A DNA stretch of 64,000 nucleotides from Micromonospora sp. WMMD812 (GTDB taxonomy: Bacteria > Actinomycetota > Actinomycetes > Mycobacteriales > Micromonosporaceae), in NCBI RefSeq assembly GCF_027497215.1, contig NZ_CP114904.1, positions 620,001 to 684,000 on the forward strand, written 5' to 3'. Both the position numbers and the translations under genes were made by a program. This document shows positions 35,690 to 43,405 of this stretch, piece after piece (the first letter of the stretch is position 1; every line of letters begins with the position of its first letter). A model generated the notes under the pieces. That model made no database searches and had not been told where the DNA came from. It saw only the letters and a list, made by a program, of their open reading frames with translations.

Positions 35690-36768
35690 ACGACGAGCAC
35701 GTCGACCGGTTGGTCCGAGACGCCGACCCGTACCGACCCGAGGTCATCAGGCACCTCGACGGGGCCGCGCAGCACCTTCTGGAGGAGATCATGTCCGTGC
35801 CAACCGTCGAACCCGTCGCCGGACCGCCGACCCGGCGTGGCCGAACGCGCCGCGTCGTGCTCAGCGGCATCGCCGGTGCCAGCGTCGCGGCGACCCTTCT
35901 CGCCGCCGTCCTGGCCGTCTCGGTCATGAACGGCGACAAGCCGACGGGCCGCCAGGCGTCCCCAGCGACCACCTCCGAGGCGAGCGGGACCACGGCGTAT
36001 CGGGCGATGGTGCTCCAAGCGGCCGAGGACAACCCGCGGCTGCTGATCGACCAGCCGGGCTGGACGGCGACCACCGTCTACGGGTTCGCGAAGAAGGAGG
36101 GCACCATCGCGTTCAGCAACGGCGAACGGCAGCTGCAGATGACCTGGTACCCGGCCGACCAGTACGACGGCTACCACAAGGATCGGCTCGGGGTCAGCAA
36201 GCCGGAGCCGGTGAAGGTCGACGGCTGGCCCGGCGACCTGTTCCGGTACAGCGCGAGCGACTTCGCCGCCATGCTCCGCCCCCGCGACGGTTCCTTCGTC
36301 GAACTGCGGACCGGGGGCGACTGGACGCGTGGCGAGTTCGATCGTGTGCTCGCCGACGTGATCCGCGTCGACGCCCAGACGTGGCTGGCCGCGCTCCCGG
36401 CGGAGATCGTCACGCCGGAGCGGGTGCAGGGGCAGGTGGCAACGGTGCTCGCCGACGTGCCGCTGCCTCCGGGCTTCGACCCCGCCGCGCTGGACGGCCT
36501 CGGCACCAACGACGCCTACCAGTTCGGCGCCGCGGTGACCAGCCGCGTCGGCTGCGGGTGGATCGCCGAGTGGCTGCGCGCGAAGACGGCCGGCGACGCC
36601 GCCGCCCTCCACCGGGCCGCTGACGCGTTGCGGAGCAGCCACCAGTGGAAGGTGCTGCACCAGATGAACGACGAGGGCGCCTGGCCCGAGGTGTTCTGGG
36701 AGACCGCTGACAAGGTGGCCGCCGGACAGGCGCCCGCCGGATACCAGGAGGCCCTGGGCTGCGAGTAG
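35686..36768 (+). CDS. membrane-anchored partner (putative anti-sigma) of the ECF factor
   Basis: A 360-residue protein coupled to the sigma gene by a four-base overlap. The first 55 residues are a short cytoplasmic part, which in such pairs binds the sigma factor. One transmembrane helix follows (IAGASVAATLLAAVLAVSVM, about 64-83), then a long extracytoplasmic domain with three cysteines. It resembles the actinobacterial CU044_5270-like proteins next to ECF factors. There is no HxxxCxxC zinc motif, so it is not a standard zinc anti-sigma factor. Role inferred from position and topology. Confidence 0.8.
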   Translation: MNDEHVDRLVRDADPYRPEVIRHLDGAAQHLLEEIMSVPTVEPVAGPPTRRGRTRRVVLSGIAGASVAATLLAAVLAVSVMNGDKPTGRQASPATTSEASGTTAYRAMVLQAAEDNPRLLIDQPGWTATTVYGFAKKEGTIAFSNGERQLQMTWYPADQYDGYHKDRLGVSKPEPVKVDGWPGDLFRYSASDFAAMLRPRDGSFVELRTGGDWTRGEFDRVLADVIRVDAQTWLAALPAEIVTPERVQGQVATVLADVPLPPGFDPAALDGLGTNDAYQFGAAVTSRVGCGWIAEWLRAKTAGDAAALHRAADALRSSHQWKVLHQMNDEGAWPEVFWETADKVAAGQAPAGYQEALGCE

Positions 36769-36795
36769 TCGCCGGGGATCGGCCGAGCGGGACGG

Positions 36796-36821
36796 GGCCG
36801 GGGATCCCGTGATCCCCGGCC
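36796..36821. terminator. hairpin terminator
   Basis: A perfect 11-base stem (GGCCGGGGATC, 36796-36806; GATCCCCGGCC, 36811-36821) with a 4-base loop, between the convergent membrane-partner gene and the UPF0303 gene. Confidence 0.8.
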
Positions 36822-36849
36822 TCTGCCGTGTCCGTACGGCGGCGCTCCC

Positions 36850-37317
36850 CTATCCGGAGCGCTTGGAATCCAGGAAGAGCCCGAGGGCCTCGACGACGAG
36901 GCGGTGGTCGTCGAGCTGGGGCAGACCCGAGACGGTTACCGTGCCGATCGGGCCGGTGCCGCGGAGGATGATCGGGAAGCAGCCGCCGTGCGCGGCGTAC
37001 CGGGCCGGTTCGAGGTGGGCGGACTGCGCCTCGAAGGTGGTGCCGCGGTCGCGGTAGGTCTGGCCCACGAGATAGGAGCTGTGCCCGAACCGACGCACGA
37101 CGCGGATCTTCCGCTCGATCCAGTCGTCGTTGTCGGCAGAGGTGCCGGGCAGCGCGTAGTGGAAGAGCTGCTGGTCGCCGAGGCGGATGTCGACCGTGAC
37201 GGCATGGCCGCGCTCCCGGGCCAGCCCGACCAGGCGGTTTCCCAGCTCCCAGGCGTCGTCGTGGTCGAAGCGGTCGAACTGGAGGCGTTCTTCCTGCTCC
37301 TGAAGTTCTGGCGTCAC
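36850..37317 (-). CDS. heme-degrading/UPF0303 domain protein
   Basis: A 155-residue protein of the GlcG/HbpS-like UPF0303 group (yeast YBR137W type), sometimes annotated as a heme-degrading domain. The family pattern is visible: a first part with LARERGHAVTVDIRLGDQQLFHYALPG, then RRFGHSSYLVG and a C-terminal GTVTVSGLPQLDDHRLV. Members bind heme or small ligands; the catalytic claim is weak. It starts GTG 37317 and stands alone, shortly after the small regulator gene at 37380-37772 on the same strand. Confidence 0.85.
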   Translation of the reverse strand: MTPELQEQEERLQFDRFDHDDAWELGNRLVGLARERGHAVTVDIRLGDQQLFHYALPGTSADNDDWIERKIRVVRRFGHSSYLVGQTYRDRGTTFEAQSAHLEPARYAAHGGCFPIILRGTGPIGTVTVSGLPQLDDHRLVVEALGLFLDSKRSG

Positions 37318-37379
37318 GGCGTACCGCTCCCTTCCGATCGTCAGAACGATCTAAACAGAGGAGGAGCCGGCCACCGGCG

Positions 37380-37772
37380 TCAGGGTGTGTCCGCGGCTTC
37401 GCGGCGCGCCGCCGTCGGTGACGGGCGGTGGTGGCGGCGGAGGAGTTCCTGGAGCGCGCTGATCTCGGCGGCCAGCGCGCGCTGCCCCTGTCGGGTGATC
37501 CTGATCCAGGTCTTGGGCCGGCGACCGTGGTAGCCCCTCTCGATCTGGATCAGGCTCGCCTCCTCCAGCACGGCAAGGTGCCGGGAGAGGTTGCCGGGGG
37601 TGAGTTCGAGCGCGTGGCGCAGGTAGGCGACCTCGACCCGCTCGGCGTCCGCCGCGATGGTGAGGATGCCGAGGCGGTGGCGCTGGTGGACGGTGTCGCT
37701 GAGGCCGTTCGTGGGATGGCTGGCGTGGCGCGGGCTCGCGGTCGGGGGATTGGCGTCGTCCTCAGTGCCCAC
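37380..37772 (-). CDS. winged-helix transcriptional regulator (HTH_27 type)
   Basis: A 130-residue regulator with a MarR/ArsR-like winged helix (RHALELTPGNLSRHLAVLEEASL, then wing RGYHGRRPKTWIRIT). It starts GTG 37772, 11 bases inside the end of the membrane-protein gene before it, so the pair is translated together. Such small regulators paired with multi-pass membrane proteins usually control their own operon. Confidence 0.88.
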   Translation of the reverse strand: MGTEDDANPPTASPRHASHPTNGLSDTVHQRHRLGILTIAADAERVEVAYLRHALELTPGNLSRHLAVLEEASLIQIERGYHGRRPKTWIRITRQGQRALAAEISALQELLRRHHRPSPTAARREAADTP

Positions 37773-38532
37773 GTCGGCTCCGGGACGCCTTCAGCGTGGC
37801 AAGGAGGGCGACGGTGCCGCCGACGAGCAGGATCGGCGCCGGCAGCAGGGCCGCGAGCATGAAGCTGAATCGGTTCAGGTCGCCCGGTCCGAAGTCGGTG
37901 GTGTGGAAGTAGACGGTGACGACGAGGAGCGCGGCGGAATAGCCCAGGACCACGGCCAGCAGGGCCCGGCTGCGCTCCAGCCGGGCCAGGACCAACAGGC
38001 CCACCGCGATGACCAGGTGTGCGAGCATGCCCCGGTTGGAGACGCCCAGTAGCGGCGCGGTCACTCCACCGGTCGCGCTCGACACCGAGGTCGCGGTGTT
38101 GAGGAGCAGGAAGCGCAGTGCGCCCGGCAGCGCCAGTCCCACCAGGATGCCCGCGACACCGGCGGTGAGGTATGCGCGGGTCGGGGTCTGCAGACCGACC
38201 CGCTGGCCATACCACCGGTACCACCGGAGGCTGAGCAGAAAGCCGCCGATGAGCGCCGCCAGCCAGTACCAGCCGAGGGCTGCGGAGTGCTCCAGGAAAT
38301 CCCCGCCGAGGCCGGTCAGCGCGGGGTTCGGCGAGGCGGCTCGCAGGGGGCCAGGTTCCGCGGATTCGACGTAGAGCGGCGCCGCCGCCACGATGAGCAG
38401 ACCGAACAGGACGAGCGGGAACCAGTAGGCGTGCCGGGCAGCCCGGCTGCGTCGCCGGAGCGCGGCCACCGACGCCAGGAGTTCGCCGGGTGTGGACTCG
38501 CTGCTCGACCAGGGGTCTGGTTGGTTCGACAC
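37762..38532 (-). CDS. multi-pass membrane protein of unknown function
   Basis: A 256-residue protein with about six membrane helices, after an acidic 30-residue cytoplasmic start. GTG 38532 is chosen because GGGAGGG stands four bases before it. No transporter or enzyme family is recognised. Its end overlaps the winged-helix regulator gene, and an imperfect 12-base dyad lies 42-70 bases upstream, likely the operator of that regulator. Confidence 0.8.
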   Translation of the reverse strand: MSNQPDPWSSSESTPGELLASVAALRRRSRAARHAYWFPLVLFGLLIVAAAPLYVESAEPGPLRAASPNPALTGLGGDFLEHSAALGWYWLAALIGGFLLSLRWYRWYGQRVGLQTPTRAYLTAGVAGILVGLALPGALRFLLLNTATSVSSATGGVTAPLLGVSNRGMLAHLVIAVGLLVLARLERSRALLAVVLGYSAALLVVTVYFHTTDFGPGDLNRFSFMLAALLPAPILLVGGTVALLATLKASRSRRGH

Positions 38533-38573
38533 GACGCCCTCCCGGTGGGATCGATCCCCAGAAGACTGTATCC

Positions 38574-38602
38574 CAGAATGGTTTGCTCCGCCAACCGTTC
38601 TG
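38574..38602. promoter_or_regulatory. imperfect inverted repeat, candidate operator
   Basis: CAGAATGGTTTG (38574-38585) and CCAACCGTTCTG (38591-38602) match as a dyad at 10 of 12 positions, 5 bases apart, upstream of the membrane-protein/regulator operon. Confidence 0.45.
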
Positions 38603-38687
38603 CGGAAGGGTTGAACGGGCGCCATACCTGGCCACCGCTCCTGGATGTCCGGGCCCACCAAGCGGGTCGCAGTCGGGGACCGCGGTC

Positions 38688-39635
38688 TCATCCCCGGAAC
38701 GTGCGGCGGTAGGTGTCCGGCGGTACGCCGATCGTGCGGTGGAAGTGGCGGCGCAGCGTCGTCGCCGTGCCCATGCCCGCGGCCGAGGCGATGGTGTCGA
38801 TGCTGTCGTCGGTGGTCTCCAGCAACTCCTGCGCGCGGCGGATCCGCTGCGTCAGCAGCCACTGCAGCGGGGTGGTGCCCGTTACCGAGCGGAAGTGGCG
38901 GGCGAGGTGGCGCGAACTCAGGTTCGCCTGGCGGGCCAGATCCTCCACCGTGAGCGGCTGGTCCAGCCGCCGCATCACCCAGGGGAGCAGGTCGGCCAGG
39001 GGATGGCCGTCCTGGGCGGGCACCGGTGTGGTGACGAACTGGGCCTGGCCACCGGCCCGGTGGGGCGGCACGACCAGACGGCGGGCGACCACGTTGGCGA
39101 TCGTCGAGCCGTGGTCGCGGCGGACCAGATGCAGGCACAGGTCCATCGCCGCGGCCTTGCCCGCGGACGTGAGCACGCTGCCGTTGTCGACGTAGAGCAC
39201 GTCCGGGTCGACCTTCACCCGGGGATAGCGGGTGGCCAGTTCCTCGGTGTGGGCCCAGTGCGTGGTCGCGGACAGCCCGTCCAACAGGCCCGCGGCCGCG
39301 AGCACGAACGCGCCCGTGCACAGGGAGACCACCCGCGCGCCGGACTCGTGGGCCGCGCGCACCGCCTCGACCAGGTCGGCCGGCGGGTCCTCGTCGACGT
39401 CCGCCACGGCGGGGACGATCACGGTGTCGGCGTGAACCAACCGGTCGAGGCCGCACTCCGGCTCCATCAGGAAGCGGCCGACCCGGATGGCGTGCGTGCC
39501 GCACACCGTGAGGTCGTACCAGGGGCCGGGCACGGCGTCGGGGGCGGAGCCGAAGATCTCGCAGGCCAGGGCCAACTCGAAGTGCAGCATCCCGTCGGTG
39601 GCAGCGACCGCGACGGAGCGCGGGACCGAGTTCAT
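38688..39635 (-). CDS. GlxA-family AraC-type transcriptional regulator
   Basis: A 315-residue protein with an N-terminal DJ-1/PfpI-like (class I glutamine amidotransferase) domain, about residues 5-170, and a C-terminal AraC double helix-turn-helix (NLSSRHLARHFRSVTGTTP; DTIASAAGMGTATTLRRHF). The DJ-1 domain has CTGAFVLAAAGLL, with a Cys at the expected nucleophile elbow. It probably acts as a ligand sensor rather than an enzyme. Divergent from an oxidoreductase with a perfect inverted repeat in between, so it likely controls that gene and itself. Confidence 0.93.
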   Translation of the reverse strand: MNSVPRSVAVAATDGMLHFELALACEIFGSAPDAVPGPWYDLTVCGTHAIRVGRFLMEPECGLDRLVHADTVIVPAVADVDEDPPADLVEAVRAAHESGARVVSLCTGAFVLAAAGLLDGLSATTHWAHTEELATRYPRVKVDPDVLYVDNGSVLTSAGKAAAMDLCLHLVRRDHGSTIANVVARRLVVPPHRAGGQAQFVTTPVPAQDGHPLADLLPWVMRRLDQPLTVEDLARQANLSSRHLARHFRSVTGTTPLQWLLTQRIRRAQELLETTDDSIDTIASAAGMGTATTLRRHFHRTIGVPPDTYRRTFRG

Positions 39636-39669
39636 GTCGGGAATTGTATGGGTCGTGTCGTTCCCGACA
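39635..39669. promoter_or_regulatory. inverted repeat in the GlxA/oxidoreductase divergent promoter
   Basis: TGTCGGGAA (39635-39643) and TTCCCGACA (39661-39669) are perfect complements with a 17-base spacer. The left arm touches the regulator start codon. It is a probable operator for the GlxA-type regulator. Confidence 0.6.
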
Positions 39670-39736
39670 CTGGGCGCCGACGCCCACAGGGGACAGGCTC
39701 TTCGCAGAGGATCACTTCGAGCACGCGGGAGCAGTC

Positions 39737-40780
39737 ATGGGATCGGGTCGGAACGTGGCGGTGTTCGGCGCCTACGGGCACACCGGGCGGTTCGTGGTCG
39801 CGGAGGTGCGCGAGCGCGGGCACGTCCCGCTGCTCCTCGGCCGCGACCGGGACAAGCTGCGCGCGCTGGCGCAGGCCCAACCGGGGCTCGAGACGCGGCA
39901 GGCGTCGGTCGACGATCCGGCCTCGCTCGACCGCGCGTTGCACGGCGCGGCTGCCGTGATCAATTGCGCCGGGCCCTTCGCCTCGACCGCCGCCCCGGTG
40001 GTGGAGGCGGCCCTGCGCGCCGGCATCCCGTACGTCGACGTGGCGGCCGAGATCGAGGCGAACGTCGACACGTTCGCGCACTTCGCCGAGCGCGCCCGCG
40101 CCGTGGGCGCCCTGGTGGTCCCGGCGATGGCCTTCTACGGCGGCCTCGGCGACCTGCTGGTCACGACCGCGATGGGCGACTGGACGGCGGCGGACGAGGC
40201 GCACGTCGCATACGGCCTGAGCAGTTGGCACCCCACGGCCGGAACGCTCGCCTCGGGCGTGGTCTCCGGGCAGCGACGGGGTGGCCGCCGGGTCCGCTAC
40301 TCCGGCGGACGGCTGGAGTACCACGACGACGCGCTGCCGACGCTCGAGTGGCCCTTCCCGGCTCCGCTCGGCCCGCAGCGCGTCATCGGCGAGTTCACCA
40401 TGGCCGACGTCGTCACCGTGCCCAGCCACCTGGCCGTCCCGGAGGTGCGCACCTACATGACCGCCCACGCGGCCGCGGACCTGTCCGCCCCGGACGCCTC
40501 GGCACCGACCGCCGTCGACGCGCGCGGTCGCTCCGCGCAGACCTTCGTCGTCGACGTCCTCGTTCGCTCCGGCGGCACGGAACGCCGCGTCGCCGCCACC
40601 GGACAGGACATCTACGCCATCAGCGCGCCGCTCGCGGTGGAGGCCGTCGACCGCATCCTCGGCGGGCGGACGAGGACGACCGGCGTCGCCTCCGCGGGCG
40701 CGGTCTTCGACGCCCCGGACTTCCTCCGCGCCCTGGCTCCGCACCTGTCCCTGCACGTCCCGCTCGACACGCGCGGCTGA
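39737..40780 (+). CDS. saccharopine-dehydrogenase-like NAD(P)-binding oxidoreductase
   Basis: A 347-residue protein with a Rossmann fold at its start (VAVFGAYGHTGRFVV, GAYGHTG at residues 11-17) and the saccharopine-dehydrogenase/trans-acting enoyl reductase-like pattern (AVINCAGPFASTAAPVVEAAL; GIPYVDVAAE). ATG 39737 follows GGGAGCAGTC. The substrate is unknown. The mid region AMAFYGGLGDLL is conserved in this family. Most likely regulated by the divergent GlxA-type protein. Confidence 0.88.
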   Translation: MGSGRNVAVFGAYGHTGRFVVAEVRERGHVPLLLGRDRDKLRALAQAQPGLETRQASVDDPASLDRALHGAAAVINCAGPFASTAAPVVEAALRAGIPYVDVAAEIEANVDTFAHFAERARAVGALVVPAMAFYGGLGDLLVTTAMGDWTAADEAHVAYGLSSWHPTAGTLASGVVSGQRRGGRRVRYSGGRLEYHDDALPTLEWPFPAPLGPQRVIGEFTMADVVTVPSHLAVPEVRTYMTAHAAADLSAPDASAPTAVDARGRSAQTFVVDVLVRSGGTERRVAATGQDIYAISAPLAVEAVDRILGGRTRTTGVASAGAVFDAPDFLRALAPHLSLHVPLDTRG

Positions 40781-40814
40781 CCGGCGCCGGATCCGGACCG
40801 CGGCCGAACCCTTC

Positions 40815-41501
40815 CTAGCTGTCGTGCTGTCGGCGCACCATCTCGGTGATCCAGATGGGCGCGAACGGAGACGTGCAGCCCGGCGAGGTCGGGTAGTCCT
40901 TGAGCACCTGCAGGCGCTCACCGATGCCGAGTGCGCGGGCGCGGTGCTCGGCGTGGTCGATCCCGATCTGAGCCAGGCAGTGGTTCATCGCCCACTGCAG
41001 GCGATCCGGGGCATCCCTCATCTCCGCCTCGATGACGTCGAGCAGCCCGGCGAGGTCGAGGCCCTCGGGCTTCTTCGTCACGCGTTCGGTGGTGAGCGCC
41101 CAGCCGGCGCTCGCCACCACCGGGTCCGGATCGGCGAACCAGGCCACGCGCAGCTCTTCGGCGTGCGGGTTCTTCTTCACCACGTAGTTCACGAGCCAGT
41201 CGTGCACCTTGGGTGCGCGCGCCTCGCGCAGCATGACGTCCAACTCGTGACGCTCGAACGCCCTCGGGCGGCAGATCAGGAGCGCGAGCAGTCTCGCCGC
41301 GGTGTCCTCCGTCTGCCAGAGCCGGCGCGCGAGTTCCTGCTGCGTCTTCAGCCGCTTCGCGACAGCGCGTAGCTTGCCGAGGTTCACACCGTGATCGTCA
41401 CCGCGCCGCTCGTTCACCTCACGCGCCTTGGGGTCCTCGAGCTGGGCCAGCTCGGCCATCACCTCGGCCACCGTCGTCTCGGTCAGCGTCGTCCCGGCCA
41501 C
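40815..41501 (-). CDS. AlkD-like DNA alkylation repair protein
   Basis: A 228-residue HEAT-repeat-like helical protein of the AlkD/DUF4034 DNA-alkylation-repair family, which removes bulky or positively charged alkyl bases without base flipping. The helices PKVHDWLVNYVVKK and RVAWFADPDPVVASAGWAL carry the aromatic and acidic residues of the family's DNA surface. It is the last gene on its strand after the broken MFS gene. With the AlkZ-like protein at 26810 it makes two DNA glycosylase-type proteins within 15 kb. Confidence 0.85.
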   Translation of the reverse strand: MAGTTLTETTVAEVMAELAQLEDPKAREVNERRGDDHGVNLGKLRAVAKRLKTQQELARRLWQTEDTAARLLALLICRPRAFERHELDVMLREARAPKVHDWLVNYVVKKNPHAEELRVAWFADPDPVVASAGWALTTERVTKKPEGLDLAGLLDVIEAEMRDAPDRLQWAMNHCLAQIGIDHAEHRARALGIGERLQVLKDYPTSPGCTSPFAPIWITEMVRRQHDS

Positions 41502-41601
41502 CTCAGCCTCCTGTCCGTCACCCGCGCATGCAGCCTACGACGCGTCGTGCACGCCGGTGCGGTGGCAGCCGCCGAGGGTCCCCCGTCTCCGGCACTGCTG
41601 A

Positions 41602-41629
41602 TCAGCCAACCGGGATCCTGGTTGGCTGA
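41602..41629. terminator. hairpin over the MFS stop codon
   Basis: A perfect 10-base stem (TCAGCCAACC, 41602-41611; GGTTGGCTGA, 41620-41629) with an 8-base loop. It covers the last codons and stop of the MFS gene, and separates it from the AlkD gene 100 bases on. Confidence 0.6.
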
Positions 41630-42899
41630 AGATCGGCGACGTGGTGGACGCGCTGAGCGGGTGACCGGAAGATCCAGCCAGCCGCGAGCGCGGCACCGGC
41701 AGCGCTGATCCCCAGTACGGCGGGGAGGCCCCACTGCTCCCCGAGGAAACCGCCGAGCAGAGCTCCCAGCGGAGCGGATCCCCAGACCACGGTACGGATC
41801 GTGGCGTTGACCCTCCCGTGCAACTGGTCCGGGGTCAGGGCGTAGCGGACAGGTACCTGCTGGACGTTGTAGACCTGTTGACCGAACCAGCCGACCAGCT
41901 GCGACAGCACGATCAGCACCAGGGCCCCGCTGGCCGGGACCAGCCCGGCCAGTGGGGCGACGCCGGCGCCGACGCCCCCGAGCAGCAGGGCGTACGTCAT
42001 CGTCCGCCCACTGCCGAAGCGACGTCCGAGCGGCGCCGCGGCGACCGCACCGAGCAGCCCACCAGTCGCCCCGGCGCTCAGCACCACGCCGAGCAGCCAC
42101 GGGGCGAAACCCAGATCGCGCAGCAGGAACAGCACCAACAGCGCCGAGGAGGCGCTGGACCAGAAGACGAACGTGGCGGTGCCCAACGTGACCGCCCGCA
42201 ACACCGGCTCACCGAAGACCACCCGCAGGCCCGCGCGGATGGCCGGCACCACGCCCACCGACGGCAGCTGTCCCGATCGCTGAGGCGTGCCCTCGCGGAT
42301 CGCGACCACCGACGCGGCGGCGAAGAGATAGGACAGGGCGTCCAGCACGATGGCGATCGGCGCGGTGAGCGTCTGCACGAGCCAGCCGGCCAGGCGGGCC
42401 CGGCCAGTTGGCCGCCGGACTGGCTGACCTCGACCATGCTCTGCGCCCCGCTACGCTGCTCGGCCGGCACCAGGACCGGCACGTACGCCAGGTAGGCGAT
42501 GTCGAAGAAGACAGTCAACGATCCGGCGAGGAACGTCACCACGTACAACTGAGTCAGGTTCAGCCAGTTGACGGCGGCGCTGACCGGAATCAGCGCGAGC
42601 ACCACCGCCAACGCCAGGTTGACGGCGACCAACGCGCGTCGTCGAGGTAGTCGGTCCACCCAGACACCGACGAAGAGGCCGAGCAGCAGGTACGGGGCCC
42701 GGTTCAACGCCGTCAGGACACCCATCTCCACCGGACCGGCGTCCAGGACCGCCGCCGCGGTCAGCGGCAGCGCCAGCAGGCTCACCTGCGAGCCCAGGTA
42801 CGACACGCTCTGCCCAGCCCAGAGGCGGCGAAAATCGGGGTTCGCCCAGGCCGCCCGCACGGGCGACGCCGGTCGGTCAGCCGCGCGCCGACGGCACAT
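41602..42899 (-). pseudogene. MFS transporter, frameshifted
   Basis: Two overlapping frames encode one MFS protein. The first runs from the start at 42899 (or nearby) through the helix-rich N-terminal half (FRRLWAGQSVSYLGSQVSLL; GVWVDRLPRRRALV), up to SQSGGQLAGPA. The second resumes LAGWLVQTLTAPIAIVLD and continues to the stop at 41602. A missing base near 42390 (GGGCCCGCC) explains it; the repaired protein would be about 430 residues, an enterobactin-exporter-like (EntS) MFS. It follows the deaminase gene by 21 bases, so the two would share a transcript. Confidence 0.85.
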
Positions 42900-42920
42900 G
42901 GCGCGTGCGCCGGGCGCGCT

Positions 42921-43346
42921 CTAGTAGTAGTCGTCGATCGGCTGGCGCGCCGCGTCGAACAGCGCCGGCCCCTCGTACCGCACCGGAGGCGGCGGAGGCG
43001 TGGTCGGCTTGACCTCCTCGAACTGTTCGGTGGACAGGGCGTACACCACCCGGCCGAGGCCGGAGCGGGCGATCGCGGTCGCGCACATCGGGCAGGGCTG
43101 GCAACTGGTGAACATGGTGGTGGCGGCCGCCACGTCGGGGGCGAGTTCCCGAGCGGCCCAGCGGGCCAGCTTCAGCTCCGGGTGGGCGGTGATGTCCGAG
43201 TCGGAAACCACGGTGTTGTGGTCCTCGACCAGGACTGTGCCGTCCGCACCGACAAGCAACGAGCCGAACGGCCGTTCGCCGGACGCGCCGGCCTGGCTCG
43301 CGATCTCCACGGCACGGCGGAGAAACGTCTCGTCGTCGGGGGTCAT
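42921..43346 (-). CDS. nucleoside deaminase (CDA-fold zinc enzyme)
   Basis: A 141-residue deaminase of the cytidine/guanine/tRNA-adenosine deaminase-like superfamily. The zinc motif is PCPMC (C85, C88) with H55 in AHPELKL. The family's usual H-A-E is H-P-E here (residues 55-57), retaining the catalytic Glu. A PPPPP run near residue 118 is unusual. ATG 43346 follows AGGAGGACCG. The substrate is not determinable; guanine or cytosine-like bases are possible. It precedes a broken MFS gene. Confidence 0.92.
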   Translation of the reverse strand: MTPDDETFLRRAVEIASQAGASGERPFGSLLVGADGTVLVEDHNTVVSDSDITAHPELKLARWAARELAPDVAAATTMFTSCQPCPMCATAIARSGLGRVVYALSTEQFEEVKPTTPPPPPVRYEGPALFDAARQPIDDYY

Positions 43347-43405
43347 CGGTCCTCCTGAGAACGGTGGTGCACGGCCCCGGCCGCAAAGACCTTCACGACC
43401 GCGGA

